Source: Candidatus Sulfotelmatobacter kueseliae
GTDB taxonomy: Bacteria > Acidobacteriota > Terriglobia > Terriglobales > Acidobacteriaceae
Length of the DNA: 64,000 nucleotides
Assembly: GCA_900290255.1 (NCBI GenBank)
Contig: OMOD01000046.1
Coordinates: forward strand, 53,391-117,390
Direction of reading: 5' to 3'
A model generated the notes under the pieces. The model had not been told where the DNA came from. It made no database searches and saw only the letters and a program-made list of their open reading frames with translations. Position 1 is the stretch's first letter, and each line of letters starts with the position of its first letter. A program made the position numbers and the translations under genes. Below are positions 1 to 7,707 of this stretch, in pieces.

Positions 1-328
1 GCACCACCAGATCGACCGCGTCTTTCGGCTTATATCCGTGCGCCACCATTTTTCGTATGCGGGAGGTAAAGCTCTCGGGCCCCACGCCGGTCATGCGCGT
101 AGGGTGATCGGCGCACTTGTGCTCGCGGAACTTGGCCGACGCCAGGCGATCATAGGCATTCTTGGCTTCGGGATCATTCAGCAGCGTGGGAACCGGATAA
201 TTCCACTCGCATTGGGAGCAAGTCCATCCCTGAAAGTTGCGGTCGAAGCTCCACTGGATCTCCCTAGCAGGCTTCTTGTCTGCCGTATTCTCCTTTGAGG
301 TTTGACGGTCTGGCCTGCGGTCGTCCAT
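1..328 (-). CDS. Small CxxC-containing hypothetical protein (C-terminus cut by window edge)
   Basis: This frame is open to the left edge of the window, so the ORF track misses it. Read from an ATG at 328 it begins MDDRRPDRQTSKEN and runs about 109 codons without a stop. It carries a TCSQCEW segment (CxxC) followed by a region rich in charged residues and an HKCADH segment, which could form a small metal site. The competing ORFs in this interval (38-298 plus, 178-420 minus) have no protein-like composition. I do not recognise the family. No strong ribosome-binding site precedes the ATG. The reading frame is likely real because codon use and composition match the neighbours, but the function is unknown and the C-terminal end lies outside the window. 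Confidence 0.55.
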   Translation of the reverse strand, partial: MDDRRPDRQTSKENTADKKPAREIQWSFDRNFQGWTCSQCEWNYPVPTLLNDPEAKNAYDRLASAKFREHKCADHPTRMTGVGPESFTSRIRKMVAHGYKPKDAVDLVV

Positions 329-483
329 ATGCTGCATGGCTGCCCCACCCACAACTTGCGTGGCCCATGAGCACCCTTCGGGAAATAGTACTGCGAATAG
401 GCGGGAAGGTGCGAGGGCACAGGTGTCGAGAACGGTTCGGGGGCAGGAGCAGATGCAAGAACTCAAATTCCAAAGTCAAGGGC

Positions 484-503
484 GGCGGACAGGAGTGTCC
501 GCC
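484..503. repeat. GC-rich interspersed palindrome
   Basis: GGCGGAC-aggagt-GTCCGCC forms a perfect 7-bp stem just downstream of the STAS gene stop. It resembles other short palindromes flanked by a run of G or C in this window (25027, 36556, 38483, 43301). It could work as a transcript end for the minus-strand gene but has no T-run. Confidence 0.5.
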
Positions 504-512
504 CCACACCAG

Positions 513-872
513 CTATTTGGCGAAGAAGTAGTCGAACGACTTTACCGCCTTGAATTCGTCGTCGCGGATGTCGAAGACTGTATACAGCTTGGTGACGTGG
601 AGCACGTCCTGGACTTTCTGCGTAAGGTTGAGGAGTTTAAGCTCGCCGCCCGCGTTGCGCACAGTCGTGTAGCAGCCTACGAGTTCCCCAACGCCAGAGC
701 TGTCAATGTAATCCACCCCGACAAGATTCAGGATGATTTTCTTCTTGCCCTCGTTGACCAGGCGGTGGACGGCATCGCGCAGTTGGCCTAGTTCTTCGCC
801 GAGGATGATTCGGCCGTGAATGTCGAGGATGGTGACGTGGGCAACTTCGCGAGATGCAATCTTCAAGGACAT
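513..872 (-). CDS. STAS domain anti-sigma factor antagonist
   Basis: A single STAS domain of about 119 residues, the usual size of SpoIIAA/RsbV-type anti-anti-sigma factors. In this family the protein binds an anti-sigma kinase and is switched off by phosphorylation of a serine. That site is visible here as YIDSSGVGELV in the middle of the protein. The ORF track starts upstream at 929, but the domain begins at MSLKIASREV, so I use the ATG at 872; the extra 19 residues upstream look non-coding. No partner anti-sigma kinase gene is in the window, so the regulated pathway is unknown. Family call is firm, the specific role is not. Confidence 0.9.
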   Translation of the reverse strand: MSLKIASREVAHVTILDIHGRIILGEELGQLRDAVHRLVNEGKKKIILNLVGVDYIDSSGVGELVGCYTTVRNAGGELKLLNLTQKVQDVLHVTKLYTVFDIRDDEFKAVKSFDYFFAK

Positions 873-955
873 ATGGGTTGCCCCAAGGGCGATGGCCGGA
901 ATGGTAGTGGGTAGAAACAGGCAAGTCAATGGGCGGGATTAGCCGGCTTCCAGAG

Positions 956-1351
956 TCAAGACACGCTGCGATCAGTGTTCAGGCAGGCAGGATCAGTATC
1001 GGCCTGATAGTCGCGGATTTCCTGGATGGCTGACGTCACGATGGGGGTGGCATATTCGGGGTGACGGAACTCCAGGCGCATGCCGCGGCCCACGTACTGC
1101 AGCTTGAGCATGGAGCCTCCCCACGTCGAGCCGGCGATGGCGACGTGCACCGGCGTGGGGCAGAACTCAGGGTGGCCGGAAAGCAGAGCCTCGCTCCCGC
1201 CCAATAACACGGCCGTGTAGCGGTGGTGCATCGTCTGGATCTCCAGCACGGTAGAAGGCGGAAGATCGTTGAGGAACACGCCCCCCTCGATCTCCGCTTG
1301 GATGATCCTGCCGTTCACTTCATCGGCCAGGTTGGGGTGGGGGCTGAACAT
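956..1351 (-). CDS. Conserved-looking hypothetical protein, 131 aa
   Basis: A soluble-looking protein of 131 residues with no signal peptide or membrane segment. Its middle has a beta-rich pattern (TVLEIQTMHHRYTAVLLGG) followed by VHVAIAGSTWGGSML and GMRLEF, which suggests a small all-beta fold. I do not recognise the family and assign no function. It lies between the STAS gene and tldE on the same strand, with an 83-base gap downstream and 187 bases upstream. Starts at the ATG at 1351; a later ATG inside the frame is possible. Confidence 0.7.
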   Translation of the reverse strand: MFSPHPNLADEVNGRIIQAEIEGGVFLNDLPPSTVLEIQTMHHRYTAVLLGGSEALLSGHPEFCPTPVHVAIAGSTWGGSMLKLQYVGRGMRLEFRHPEYATPIVTSAIQEIRDYQADTDPACLNTDRSVS

Positions 1352-1538
1352 AACGGATGTTAGGGCATTAGGGTATAGCGTTTCAGGCGGGGGAACAAGG
1401 GTCCTTTGGTCGGGGTCTGGGAACCGGGGAGCATGTCCTTTAGAGGTGCGGGTAGGGGGTACGGCTGCAGAAATTCACTGCAAACCACTGCTCACACGCC
1501 ACTTTACGCTAAGGGGCTGCGCTTGCAGCGCCTTGCGG

Positions 1539-2927
1539 TCATTCTCCGCCGACGGTGAGGCCGTCCACGCGTGTGGTGGGACACGCAACCGAGCCGCGAA
1601 ACTCCAAGTCATTGGCGATTTCGGAGATGTTGAGAAACACGTCTTTCAGGTTCCCCGCGACGGTGATTTCCTCCACCGGATAGGCGAATTCTCCGCCCGA
1701 AATCCACAGCCCTGACGCGCCGCGGGAATAATCGCCGGTTACGAGGTTTACGCCGTGGCCGAGAAATTCCGTGACATAGAGACCTTCTCTAATTCCCGCA
1801 ATCAGTTCTTTCGGCGTCTTGGACCCCGGCTGCAAGAAATAGTTACCGGGGCCGATTCCGGGTGTTCCAGCGAGTCCGCGGGAGGCGTTGGCGGTGGTCT
1901 CGAGGCCCAGTTTCTTTGCCGTGTAGGTGTTGAGCAAGTATGACTTCAGCACGCCCTTTTCGATCACTACCGTGCGGCGGGTCGGAATGCCTTCGCCATC
2001 GAACGGGCTGGTGCCGAAGCCGCCGGGCATGGTGCCGTCGTCAATGACGTTGACAATGTCGCCCGCGATTTTCTCGCCGAGCTTACCGGCCAGAAACGAC
2101 GCGCCGCGGTAGACCGAGTCGCCGTTCACGCCTTCGAAGATGTGCTCGAGGATCGAGGTCGAGACCATGGGATCGAAGACGACCGGGACTTGGGCGGTCT
2201 TCACTTTACGCGCGCCGAGGCGGCGCAGCGTGCGCTCCGCGGCGATCCTGCCGACTTGCTCCGGCGGATCGAGTTTTTTTAACGTACGCGAAACCGAATA
2301 CCAGTAATCACGCTGCATCGCACCGGCATCCGTTTGGGCAATCGGAACGGCTGCCACCGAACAATAAGACCGGCGGTATTCGCCGACAAAACCGTTCGAG
2401 TTGGCCAGCACTTTGTGGCCGGTAGCGGCATCGAACGATCCGCCTTCGGAATTCTTGATGCGGGGATCGAAATCGAGCGCGGCTTTTTCGGCGCGGCGGG
2501 CGTAGTCGATGCGGTCGGGGCCGGGCAGCGAGTACACGTCTTCGTGGTAGAGATCGAGATCGCCCGCGAGTTGACCGAGTTGCGAGGCTTCGGGAATTCC
2601 CCCGAAGGGGTCTTCGGACGTGATTTTCGCCAGTTCCAGCGCGGACTTCACCATGCGGTCGAGACCTTCGCGCGAGAAATCGCTCGAGTAGGTGCTGGCG
2701 GCGCGCTGTCCGAAGAACACGCGCACGCCGATGGATTTCGATCCCGATTCCTTCAGGGTTTCGACCTGGCCAAGGCGAACCAGCGTGGAGAATTCGTCGC
2801 CTTCACGGACGACGCATTCGGCGGCGGTGGCGCCACCTTTCATCGCGCGGCGGACGATGTCCTGTGCGAGGGCGCGGAGATCGGTTTCCAGTTTCGGGTT
2901 TCGGGTTTCTAGTTCGGTTGTGGTCAT
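1539..2927 (-). CDS. pmbA: TldE/PmbA family metalloprotease subunit
   Basis: 462 residues, full length for PmbA (TldE), the non-catalytic partner of TldD. The pair forms a heterodimeric zinc protease that degrades unfolded peptides and in some bacteria matures ribosomally made peptides such as microcin B17. The N-terminal half has the family pattern (AMKGGATAAECVVREGDEFS, then IGVRVFFGQRAASTYSSDFS) and the C-terminus has the GASGLWISGGEFAYPVEEITVAGNL segment typical of the family. There is no HExxxH motif, as expected for this subunit. It lies 116 bases downstream of tldD on the same strand and is probably co-transcribed with it. The presence of tldDE about 5 kb from a peptide-modification cluster is noted but may be coincidental. 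Confidence 0.92.
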   Translation of the reverse strand: MTTTELETRNPKLETDLRALAQDIVRRAMKGGATAAECVVREGDEFSTLVRLGQVETLKESGSKSIGVRVFFGQRAASTYSSDFSREGLDRMVKSALELAKITSEDPFGGIPEASQLGQLAGDLDLYHEDVYSLPGPDRIDYARRAEKAALDFDPRIKNSEGGSFDAATGHKVLANSNGFVGEYRRSYCSVAAVPIAQTDAGAMQRDYWYSVSRTLKKLDPPEQVGRIAAERTLRRLGARKVKTAQVPVVFDPMVSTSILEHIFEGVNGDSVYRGASFLAGKLGEKIAGDIVNVIDDGTMPGGFGTSPFDGEGIPTRRTVVIEKGVLKSYLLNTYTAKKLGLETTANASRGLAGTPGIGPGNYFLQPGSKTPKELIAGIREGLYVTEFLGHGVNLVTGDYSRGASGLWISGGEFAYPVEEITVAGNLKDVFLNISEIANDLEFRGSVACPTTRVDGLTVGGE

Positions 2928-2954
2928 AGAAAAAATCTTTAGCCGCAGAGGACG

Positions 2955-3043
2955 CGGAGTAAGTGCATGGATCCTTCGCTCCGCTCAGGATGACAAGCCT
3001 TTGAAAAATCCGCGAAATCCGCGTGAATCCGGGGCAAAGAAGT
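2955..3043. repeat. Interspersed repeat remnants between tldD and pmbA
   Basis: This spacer holds two short pieces found elsewhere. TCCTTCGCTCCGCTCAGGATGACA is a common intergenic motif in related genomes (family knowledge, not checked). The aatccgcgtgaatccg(c/g)ggcaaagaagtt piece recurs at about 27325-27359 and, in a diverged form, at 39600-39650. No gene is visible. Confidence 0.5.
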
Positions 3044-4516
3044 TTATTGCATGAATCCGCCCGGATCTTTCCTGGCGGTGCCGCCCACGGTCAGCCGATC
3101 GATCTTTAGCGTCGGAATGCCTACGCCGACCGGCACTGCCTGGCCGTCTTTGCCGCAGGTGCCGACGCCTTCGTCTAACTTCAGATCGTTCCCCACCATG
3201 GAGACTCGCGTCAGCACATCCGGGCCATTGCCAATCAGCGTTGCGCCTTTAATCGGCGCGGTAATCTGGCCGTCCTCAATCATGTAGGCTTCCGATGCCG
3301 AAAAGACGAATTTCCCGTTGGTGATATCCACCTGGCCGCCGCCGAAATTCACCGCGTAAACGCCGCGCTTCACCGAGCGAATGATGTCTTCGGGATTGTC
3401 CTGGCCCGCCAGCATGTACGTATTGGTCATGCGTGGCATGGGGATGTGCTCGTAGCTCTCACGGCGTCCGTTGCCGGTATCGGCGATGCCCATCAGTCGC
3501 GCCGAAAGTTTATCGCTCAGGTAGCCCTTCAGAATTCCTTTTTCGATGAGGACAGTTTCCTGGGTGGGCGCGCCTTCGTCATCCACGTTGAGCGAGCCGC
3601 GACGCCATGGCATCGTGCCGTTGTCAACCACCGTGCATTTTTCGCTGGCCACACGCTTGCCAACCAGACCGGCGAAGGCTGACGTTTTCTTGCGGTTAAA
3701 GTCGGCTTCGAGGCCGTGCCCGACCGCCTCGTGCAAAAGCACGCCCGGCCAACCCGGGCCCAGAACCACTTCCATTTCGCCGGCCGGAGCTTCACGCGCG
3801 TCGAGTTGCAGGATCGCCTGGCGGGCGGATTCGCGGGCAAAGAATTCGGGATTCTTCTCGCCGAAGAAAAAGTCGAGGGCGACTCGGCCGCCGCCGCCGG
3901 CAGTGCCGCGCGCAGAATTGCCGTCAGTCTTCGCGATCGAACTAACGTTCAAGCGGGCCAGGGGTTGGGAGTCCTCGGCAAAAGTTCCGTCGGAACCGAC
4001 AACAAGAATGTTGCGCAGTTCGTCGGCGTAGCTGGCACGCACTTCCTTGATGCGCGCGTCGTAGGCGCGGGCTGCTTTGTCGGCCCGCATCACCAGTTCG
4101 ACCTTGGCGGTGATTTCGGCGTCAACCGAGGGCAAAGTCACGGGATACAGGCTGCGGGCCGCGGCCTTTTGAAATCCGGCCACGGGCGTCTTGGCCGGAG
4201 CGCTGGCGATCAGCGCTGCCGTGCGCGCAGCGTGCACGATGCGGTCGGCGGAAAGATCGTCGGTGTAAGCATAGCCGGTGCGTTCCCCGGAGACCACTCG
4301 CACGCCACAGCCCGCGGAGATCCCCTGCGACGCCGACTTGACCATGGATTCGTCCACCATGAGCGACGTGGAGGAAAGATATTCGAAGTAGAGATCGGCG
4401 TAATCGCCGCCTGCCGAAAGTGCGGCTGCGAGATAGCGCTCGAGATCGCGCTCGGCGAGGCCGTAATGCTCGAAGAAAAAACGCTTCCTGTCTTTATTCA
4501 CGGAGTTTTGGTTCAC
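3044..4516 (-). CDS. tldD: TldD zinc metalloprotease subunit
   Basis: 490 residues, full length for TldD. The catalytic motif is seen as LLHEAVGHGLEAD with H262, E263 and H267, the HExxxH zinc site known for this family. The fold also has the C-terminal TIGNGPDVLTRVSMVGNDL type segment ending in a CGKDGQ loop. TldD is the catalytic half of the TldD/TldE heterodimer, which threads unfolded peptides through its central channel. Its partner pmbA follows immediately on the same strand. The start at 4516 gives a natural N-terminus; no signal peptide, so it is cytoplasmic. Confidence 0.95.
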   Translation of the reverse strand: MNQNSVNKDRKRFFFEHYGLAERDLERYLAAALSAGGDYADLYFEYLSSTSLMVDESMVKSASQGISAGCGVRVVSGERTGYAYTDDLSADRIVHAARTAALIASAPAKTPVAGFQKAAARSLYPVTLPSVDAEITAKVELVMRADKAARAYDARIKEVRASYADELRNILVVGSDGTFAEDSQPLARLNVSSIAKTDGNSARGTAGGGGRVALDFFFGEKNPEFFARESARQAILQLDAREAPAGEMEVVLGPGWPGVLLHEAVGHGLEADFNRKKTSAFAGLVGKRVASEKCTVVDNGTMPWRRGSLNVDDEGAPTQETVLIEKGILKGYLSDKLSARLMGIADTGNGRRESYEHIPMPRMTNTYMLAGQDNPEDIIRSVKRGVYAVNFGGGQVDITNGKFVFSASEAYMIEDGQITAPIKGATLIGNGPDVLTRVSMVGNDLKLDEGVGTCGKDGQAVPVGVGIPTLKIDRLTVGGTARKDPGGFMQ

Positions 4517-4589
4517 GCAAATTAGATGCCGGCGAGTTAGGTGAGGACTCGAAGGCGGGTTGTTCCTAGTTTGCTATTATCCCACCCGT

Positions 4590-7328
4590 TCACGGATTTG
4601 ACCGCATGTCGCTGGAGATTCCTCCAGCTGCGGGATTGTAGCACTTGAGCGTGTAATCCATGACCATGCGGTCCGCGCTGAAGCGCCAGCCCAGCGTGCG
4701 GATGGCCCGCTTCATGCGCTTGATCCAGCCCCGCGGCAAGCCGTCGCGATCGCGCTGGTAGTAGAGGGGAATCACTTCTTCGCGCAGGGCGCTTAGCAGG
4801 TCTTCGCCGTCGCGCCCGTCGTGCACGCTCATGTTGGAGTGAGTTTTGCCTGTTCCAATGGCGAATCCGTTCATGCCGTCGTAGGCCTCGGCCCACCAGC
4901 CATCAAGAATAGAAAGATTCAACCCGCCATTGAGCACCACTTTCTGGCCGCTGGTGCCGGAGGCTTCCTGCGGTCGTCGCGGATTGTTGAGCCAGACGTC
5001 GACGCCCTGCACGAAGTGGCGCCCAACGTTGATGTCGTAGTCCTCGACGAACACGAACTTGTCGCGGAATTGCGGGTCGCGCATCATTCCCGCAATCTGC
5101 TGCAGGATGCGCTTGCCGGGTTCGTCGAGCGGATGCGCCTTGCCGGCAAACACAAACTGCACCGGGCGGTTGGGGTCGTTGACCATCGTGGCCAGTTTCT
5201 CGATGTCTTTCAAAATCAGATTGGCGCGCTTGTAGGTGGCGAAGCGGCGCGCGAATCCGATGGTGAGCGCATCGGGGCTCAGGACTCTTTCCAGGCGTTC
5301 CAGCACTTCGCGCGATTCCCCCCGGCGTTCCGCCTGTTCCACCGCGCGCCGGCGCACAAACTCGAGCAACTGGGATTTCAGGGTGAGGTGTGTTTCCCAG
5401 AGCTCGCCATCGTCCACGTTTTCGATTCCTTCCCAAGTCTTGGCTTCGCTGCTGCGCTGGTGCCAGCCTGTCCCCAAATGCCGGTCGTAGAGGCGGAACA
5501 TGTGCGGCGCCAGCCACGAGGGAACGTGGACTCCGTTGGTGATGTGGCCAATGGGAACATCGTCTTCCGCCTTGCCGTGGAACAGTCCGGTCCACATGGC
5601 GCGGGAGACTTCGGCATGGAGCGCCGATACAGCGTTGGCGCGCCGCGAGAGGCGGAGTGCAAGCACCGTCATGCAGAAGAGTTCGTCGGCGTTGTCGGGA
5701 TTCTCGCGGCCCAGCCCGAGCAGGCTTTCCTGCGTCAGACGCAGCGCCTCGCGCAGCGGTCCAATGTGCTCCTCCACCAGAGCGGCGCTGAAGCGGTCGT
5801 GACCGGCCGGAACCGGGGTGTGGGTGGTGAATACCACTTCGCGCGACACCCGCGGAACCGCGACGTCAAACCCGATGCCTTCGTCTTCCATCCTCATGCG
5901 GATGGCCTCCAGCACCGCGAAACCGCTGTGGCCTTCGTTCAGGTGGAGCACGCCGGGAGAAATTCCCAGCGCCTTCAGAGCGCGCAGCCCGCCCACTCCC
6001 AGCAGCACCTCCTGGCGAATCCGGATGCGGAGGTCGCCGCCGTATAACCGCGAAGTGAGCTCGCGGTCCTCGGGAGCATTGCCTTCGACATCGGAATCCA
6101 GCAGCAACAGGTCGCGGCGTCCTACTTTGACCCGCCAGACCTTGGCCTGAATACGGCCGCTGCGCGTCTCGATTTCCACCACCACCGGCCGTCCGTCTTT
6201 GCCGATCGCCGCTTCCATGGGCAAGTGATCCAGGTCGGTCTCCAGATATTCCTCGCGCTGCCAGCCGCCCAGATCGAGCCGTTGCCGGAAGTAGCCCTGG
6301 CCATAAAACAGGCCAATGCCAATCAGAGGGATATCGAGGTCGGAAGCGGCCTTGATGTGATCTCCGGCCAGCACTCCCAGGCCCCCGGAGTAAACCGGCA
6401 GAGACTCGTGCAAACCGAACTCCGCCGAGAAGTACGCCACAGGGTGAGGCCGCAGGACGCCGGCATGCCGGGCGCCCCAGGTACGGTCCGCTTCGAGGTA
6501 TTCGAGCAGGCGGCGGTAGGCATAGTTCACCCGGCTGTGCAGCGTGAGCTCCGCCGCCCGGCTTTCCAGTCTCGCCAGGGGAAGCTCTCCCAACAGCGAA
6601 ATGGGATTGTGGTTCAGCTTGCTCCAGCGGACGGGATCGAGGTCAACGAACAGACTGGACGAATTGTGGTCCCAGGCCCACCACAGATTACGCGCGAGTT
6701 CCCAAAGGCGCTCCTGCAGTGGAGCAATAAAACGATCAAGAGCGCGGGCTTCGCTGACCACCGGGGCTACCTGGGTGGCAGCTTCGGTCAACATTCGGAT
6801 CTCGTCTTCGCCAAAAACGCGGGCCTCGATGGTCTGCACCACCAGGACTCCCTGCAAAACGCCGCGATCAATGAGGGGGACGCCAAGGAAAGACTGGTAC
6901 GGTTCTTCGCCGGCCTCCTTGAAGTACTTGAAGCGGGGGTGGTGCTTGACCTGGCTAACGGCGACGGGCCGCAACTGTTCCGCCACCAGGCCGGTAAGCC
7001 CCTCGTGGATTCCCATCCGTAGATTCCCAATGCATTCCCGGCGCAGCCCCACCGTTGCGGCCAGCACCAGATTGGCGCGGTCCGGCTCGAGCAGGTACGC
7101 TGAGCACACATCGGTTCGAAACCGTTTGGCAACGAGTGCCACAACGTTCATCAGGGTCTCGGCCGGCTGGCCACCTTCGGCCCCGAGGCTTCTGACTTCT
7201 TCTAGAGTCAGGACGCTCCAGGCGCCGCGCGAGTGCGCTTCCTGCCCAATTTCCTGAGCCACTTCGTCATATCGGTCCAAGTCTTTCCCCAGCCTCCCCG
7301 GGAGGTTCCACTCCACCTGCTTTGCCAT
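4590..7328 (-). CDS. glgP: GAF domain-alpha-glucan phosphorylase fusion
   Basis: 912 residues. The C-terminal ~700 residues are an alpha-glucan phosphorylase of the glycosyltransferase family 35 type found in many bacteria (the long N-terminal helical segment LWELARNLWWAWDH, then YFSAEFGLHESLPVYSGGLG). It releases glucose 1-phosphate from glycogen or maltodextrin. The pyridoxal phosphate lysine is K796 in EASGTSGQKVVLNGG. The first ~195 residues are unusual: a GAF domain (about 55-195) that closely resembles the GAF domain of PtsP, the nitrogen-branch phosphotransferase enzyme I (VCSAYLLEPD, HPRFKYF, FLGVPLIDRGVLQGVLVVQ). The fusion suggests allosteric control by a small ligand, which is an inference. 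The gene stands 73 bases upstream of tldD. The 1.2-kb plus-strand ORF overlapping it is a shadow. Confidence 0.93.
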   Translation of the reverse strand: MAKQVEWNLPGRLGKDLDRYDEVAQEIGQEAHSRGAWSVLTLEEVRSLGAEGGQPAETLMNVVALVAKRFRTDVCSAYLLEPDRANLVLAATVGLRRECIGNLRMGIHEGLTGLVAEQLRPVAVSQVKHHPRFKYFKEAGEEPYQSFLGVPLIDRGVLQGVLVVQTIEARVFGEDEIRMLTEAATQVAPVVSEARALDRFIAPLQERLWELARNLWWAWDHNSSSLFVDLDPVRWSKLNHNPISLLGELPLARLESRAAELTLHSRVNYAYRRLLEYLEADRTWGARHAGVLRPHPVAYFSAEFGLHESLPVYSGGLGVLAGDHIKAASDLDIPLIGIGLFYGQGYFRQRLDLGGWQREEYLETDLDHLPMEAAIGKDGRPVVVEIETRSGRIQAKVWRVKVGRRDLLLLDSDVEGNAPEDRELTSRLYGGDLRIRIRQEVLLGVGGLRALKALGISPGVLHLNEGHSGFAVLEAIRMRMEDEGIGFDVAVPRVSREVVFTTHTPVPAGHDRFSAALVEEHIGPLREALRLTQESLLGLGRENPDNADELFCMTVLALRLSRRANAVSALHAEVSRAMWTGLFHGKAEDDVPIGHITNGVHVPSWLAPHMFRLYDRHLGTGWHQRSSEAKTWEGIENVDDGELWETHLTLKSQLLEFVRRRAVEQAERRGESREVLERLERVLSPDALTIGFARRFATYKRANLILKDIEKLATMVNDPNRPVQFVFAGKAHPLDEPGKRILQQIAGMMRDPQFRDKFVFVEDYDINVGRHFVQGVDVWLNNPRRPQEASGTSGQKVVLNGGLNLSILDGWWAEAYDGMNGFAIGTGKTHSNMSVHDGRDGEDLLSALREEVIPLYYQRDRDGLPRGWIKRMKRAIRTLGWRFSADRMVMDYTLKCYNPAAGGISSDMRSNP

Positions 7329-7707
7329 TCATGATGGCACAGTCGCGCCCTCCGCGCTAACCCCAGTAGCAGTCCCTGGGATCATTTTACGGGCTGCTGG
7401 CAAAATCGCGCACGGCGTCTTTATGCCGGACCGGGGCACTGCCGGAAGTATGCGGAAAATGAGGAAAACGCGCGTTGCGCACGCCCGGTGGAAGGAGTAA
7501 AATTTCGGCCATTCCAGCCTCACCACTCGGAGATGAGCACCCAGCCTGCGATCTGGTGGTTCGAGTATGAGATATCGCGCCATGCAGGTCCGCGAACGAA
7601 GAGAATGAACACAATCCCGGCCTGCGGATTTCAGTGGCCGGAAACCGGCAGCTACAAGCGTTCCACAATCGTCGAGCCTCTGCAGTAACGAGATGAGGAG
7701 TAGCAAG
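7329..7707 (+). promoter_or_regulatory. Intergenic region with candidate promoter for the peptide operon
   Basis: This 379-base divergent region holds no convincing gene. A candidate sigma-70-type promoter for the plus strand is TTGCGC at 7475-7480 and TAAAAT at 7498-7503, separated by 17 bases. The -10 box matches consensus at five of six bases, the -35 box only at three. Transcription would start near 7510, leaving a leader of roughly 200 bases before the ATG at 7708. I saw no known riboswitch in that leader. GAGGAG at 7695 is a good ribosome-binding site seven bases before the ATG at 7708. Confidence 0.4.

Noticed and set aside
4821-6047. A 408-codon plus-strand ORF opposite glgP
   Set aside because: Shadow; the phosphorylase frame carries the PLP-lysine motif and is longer.
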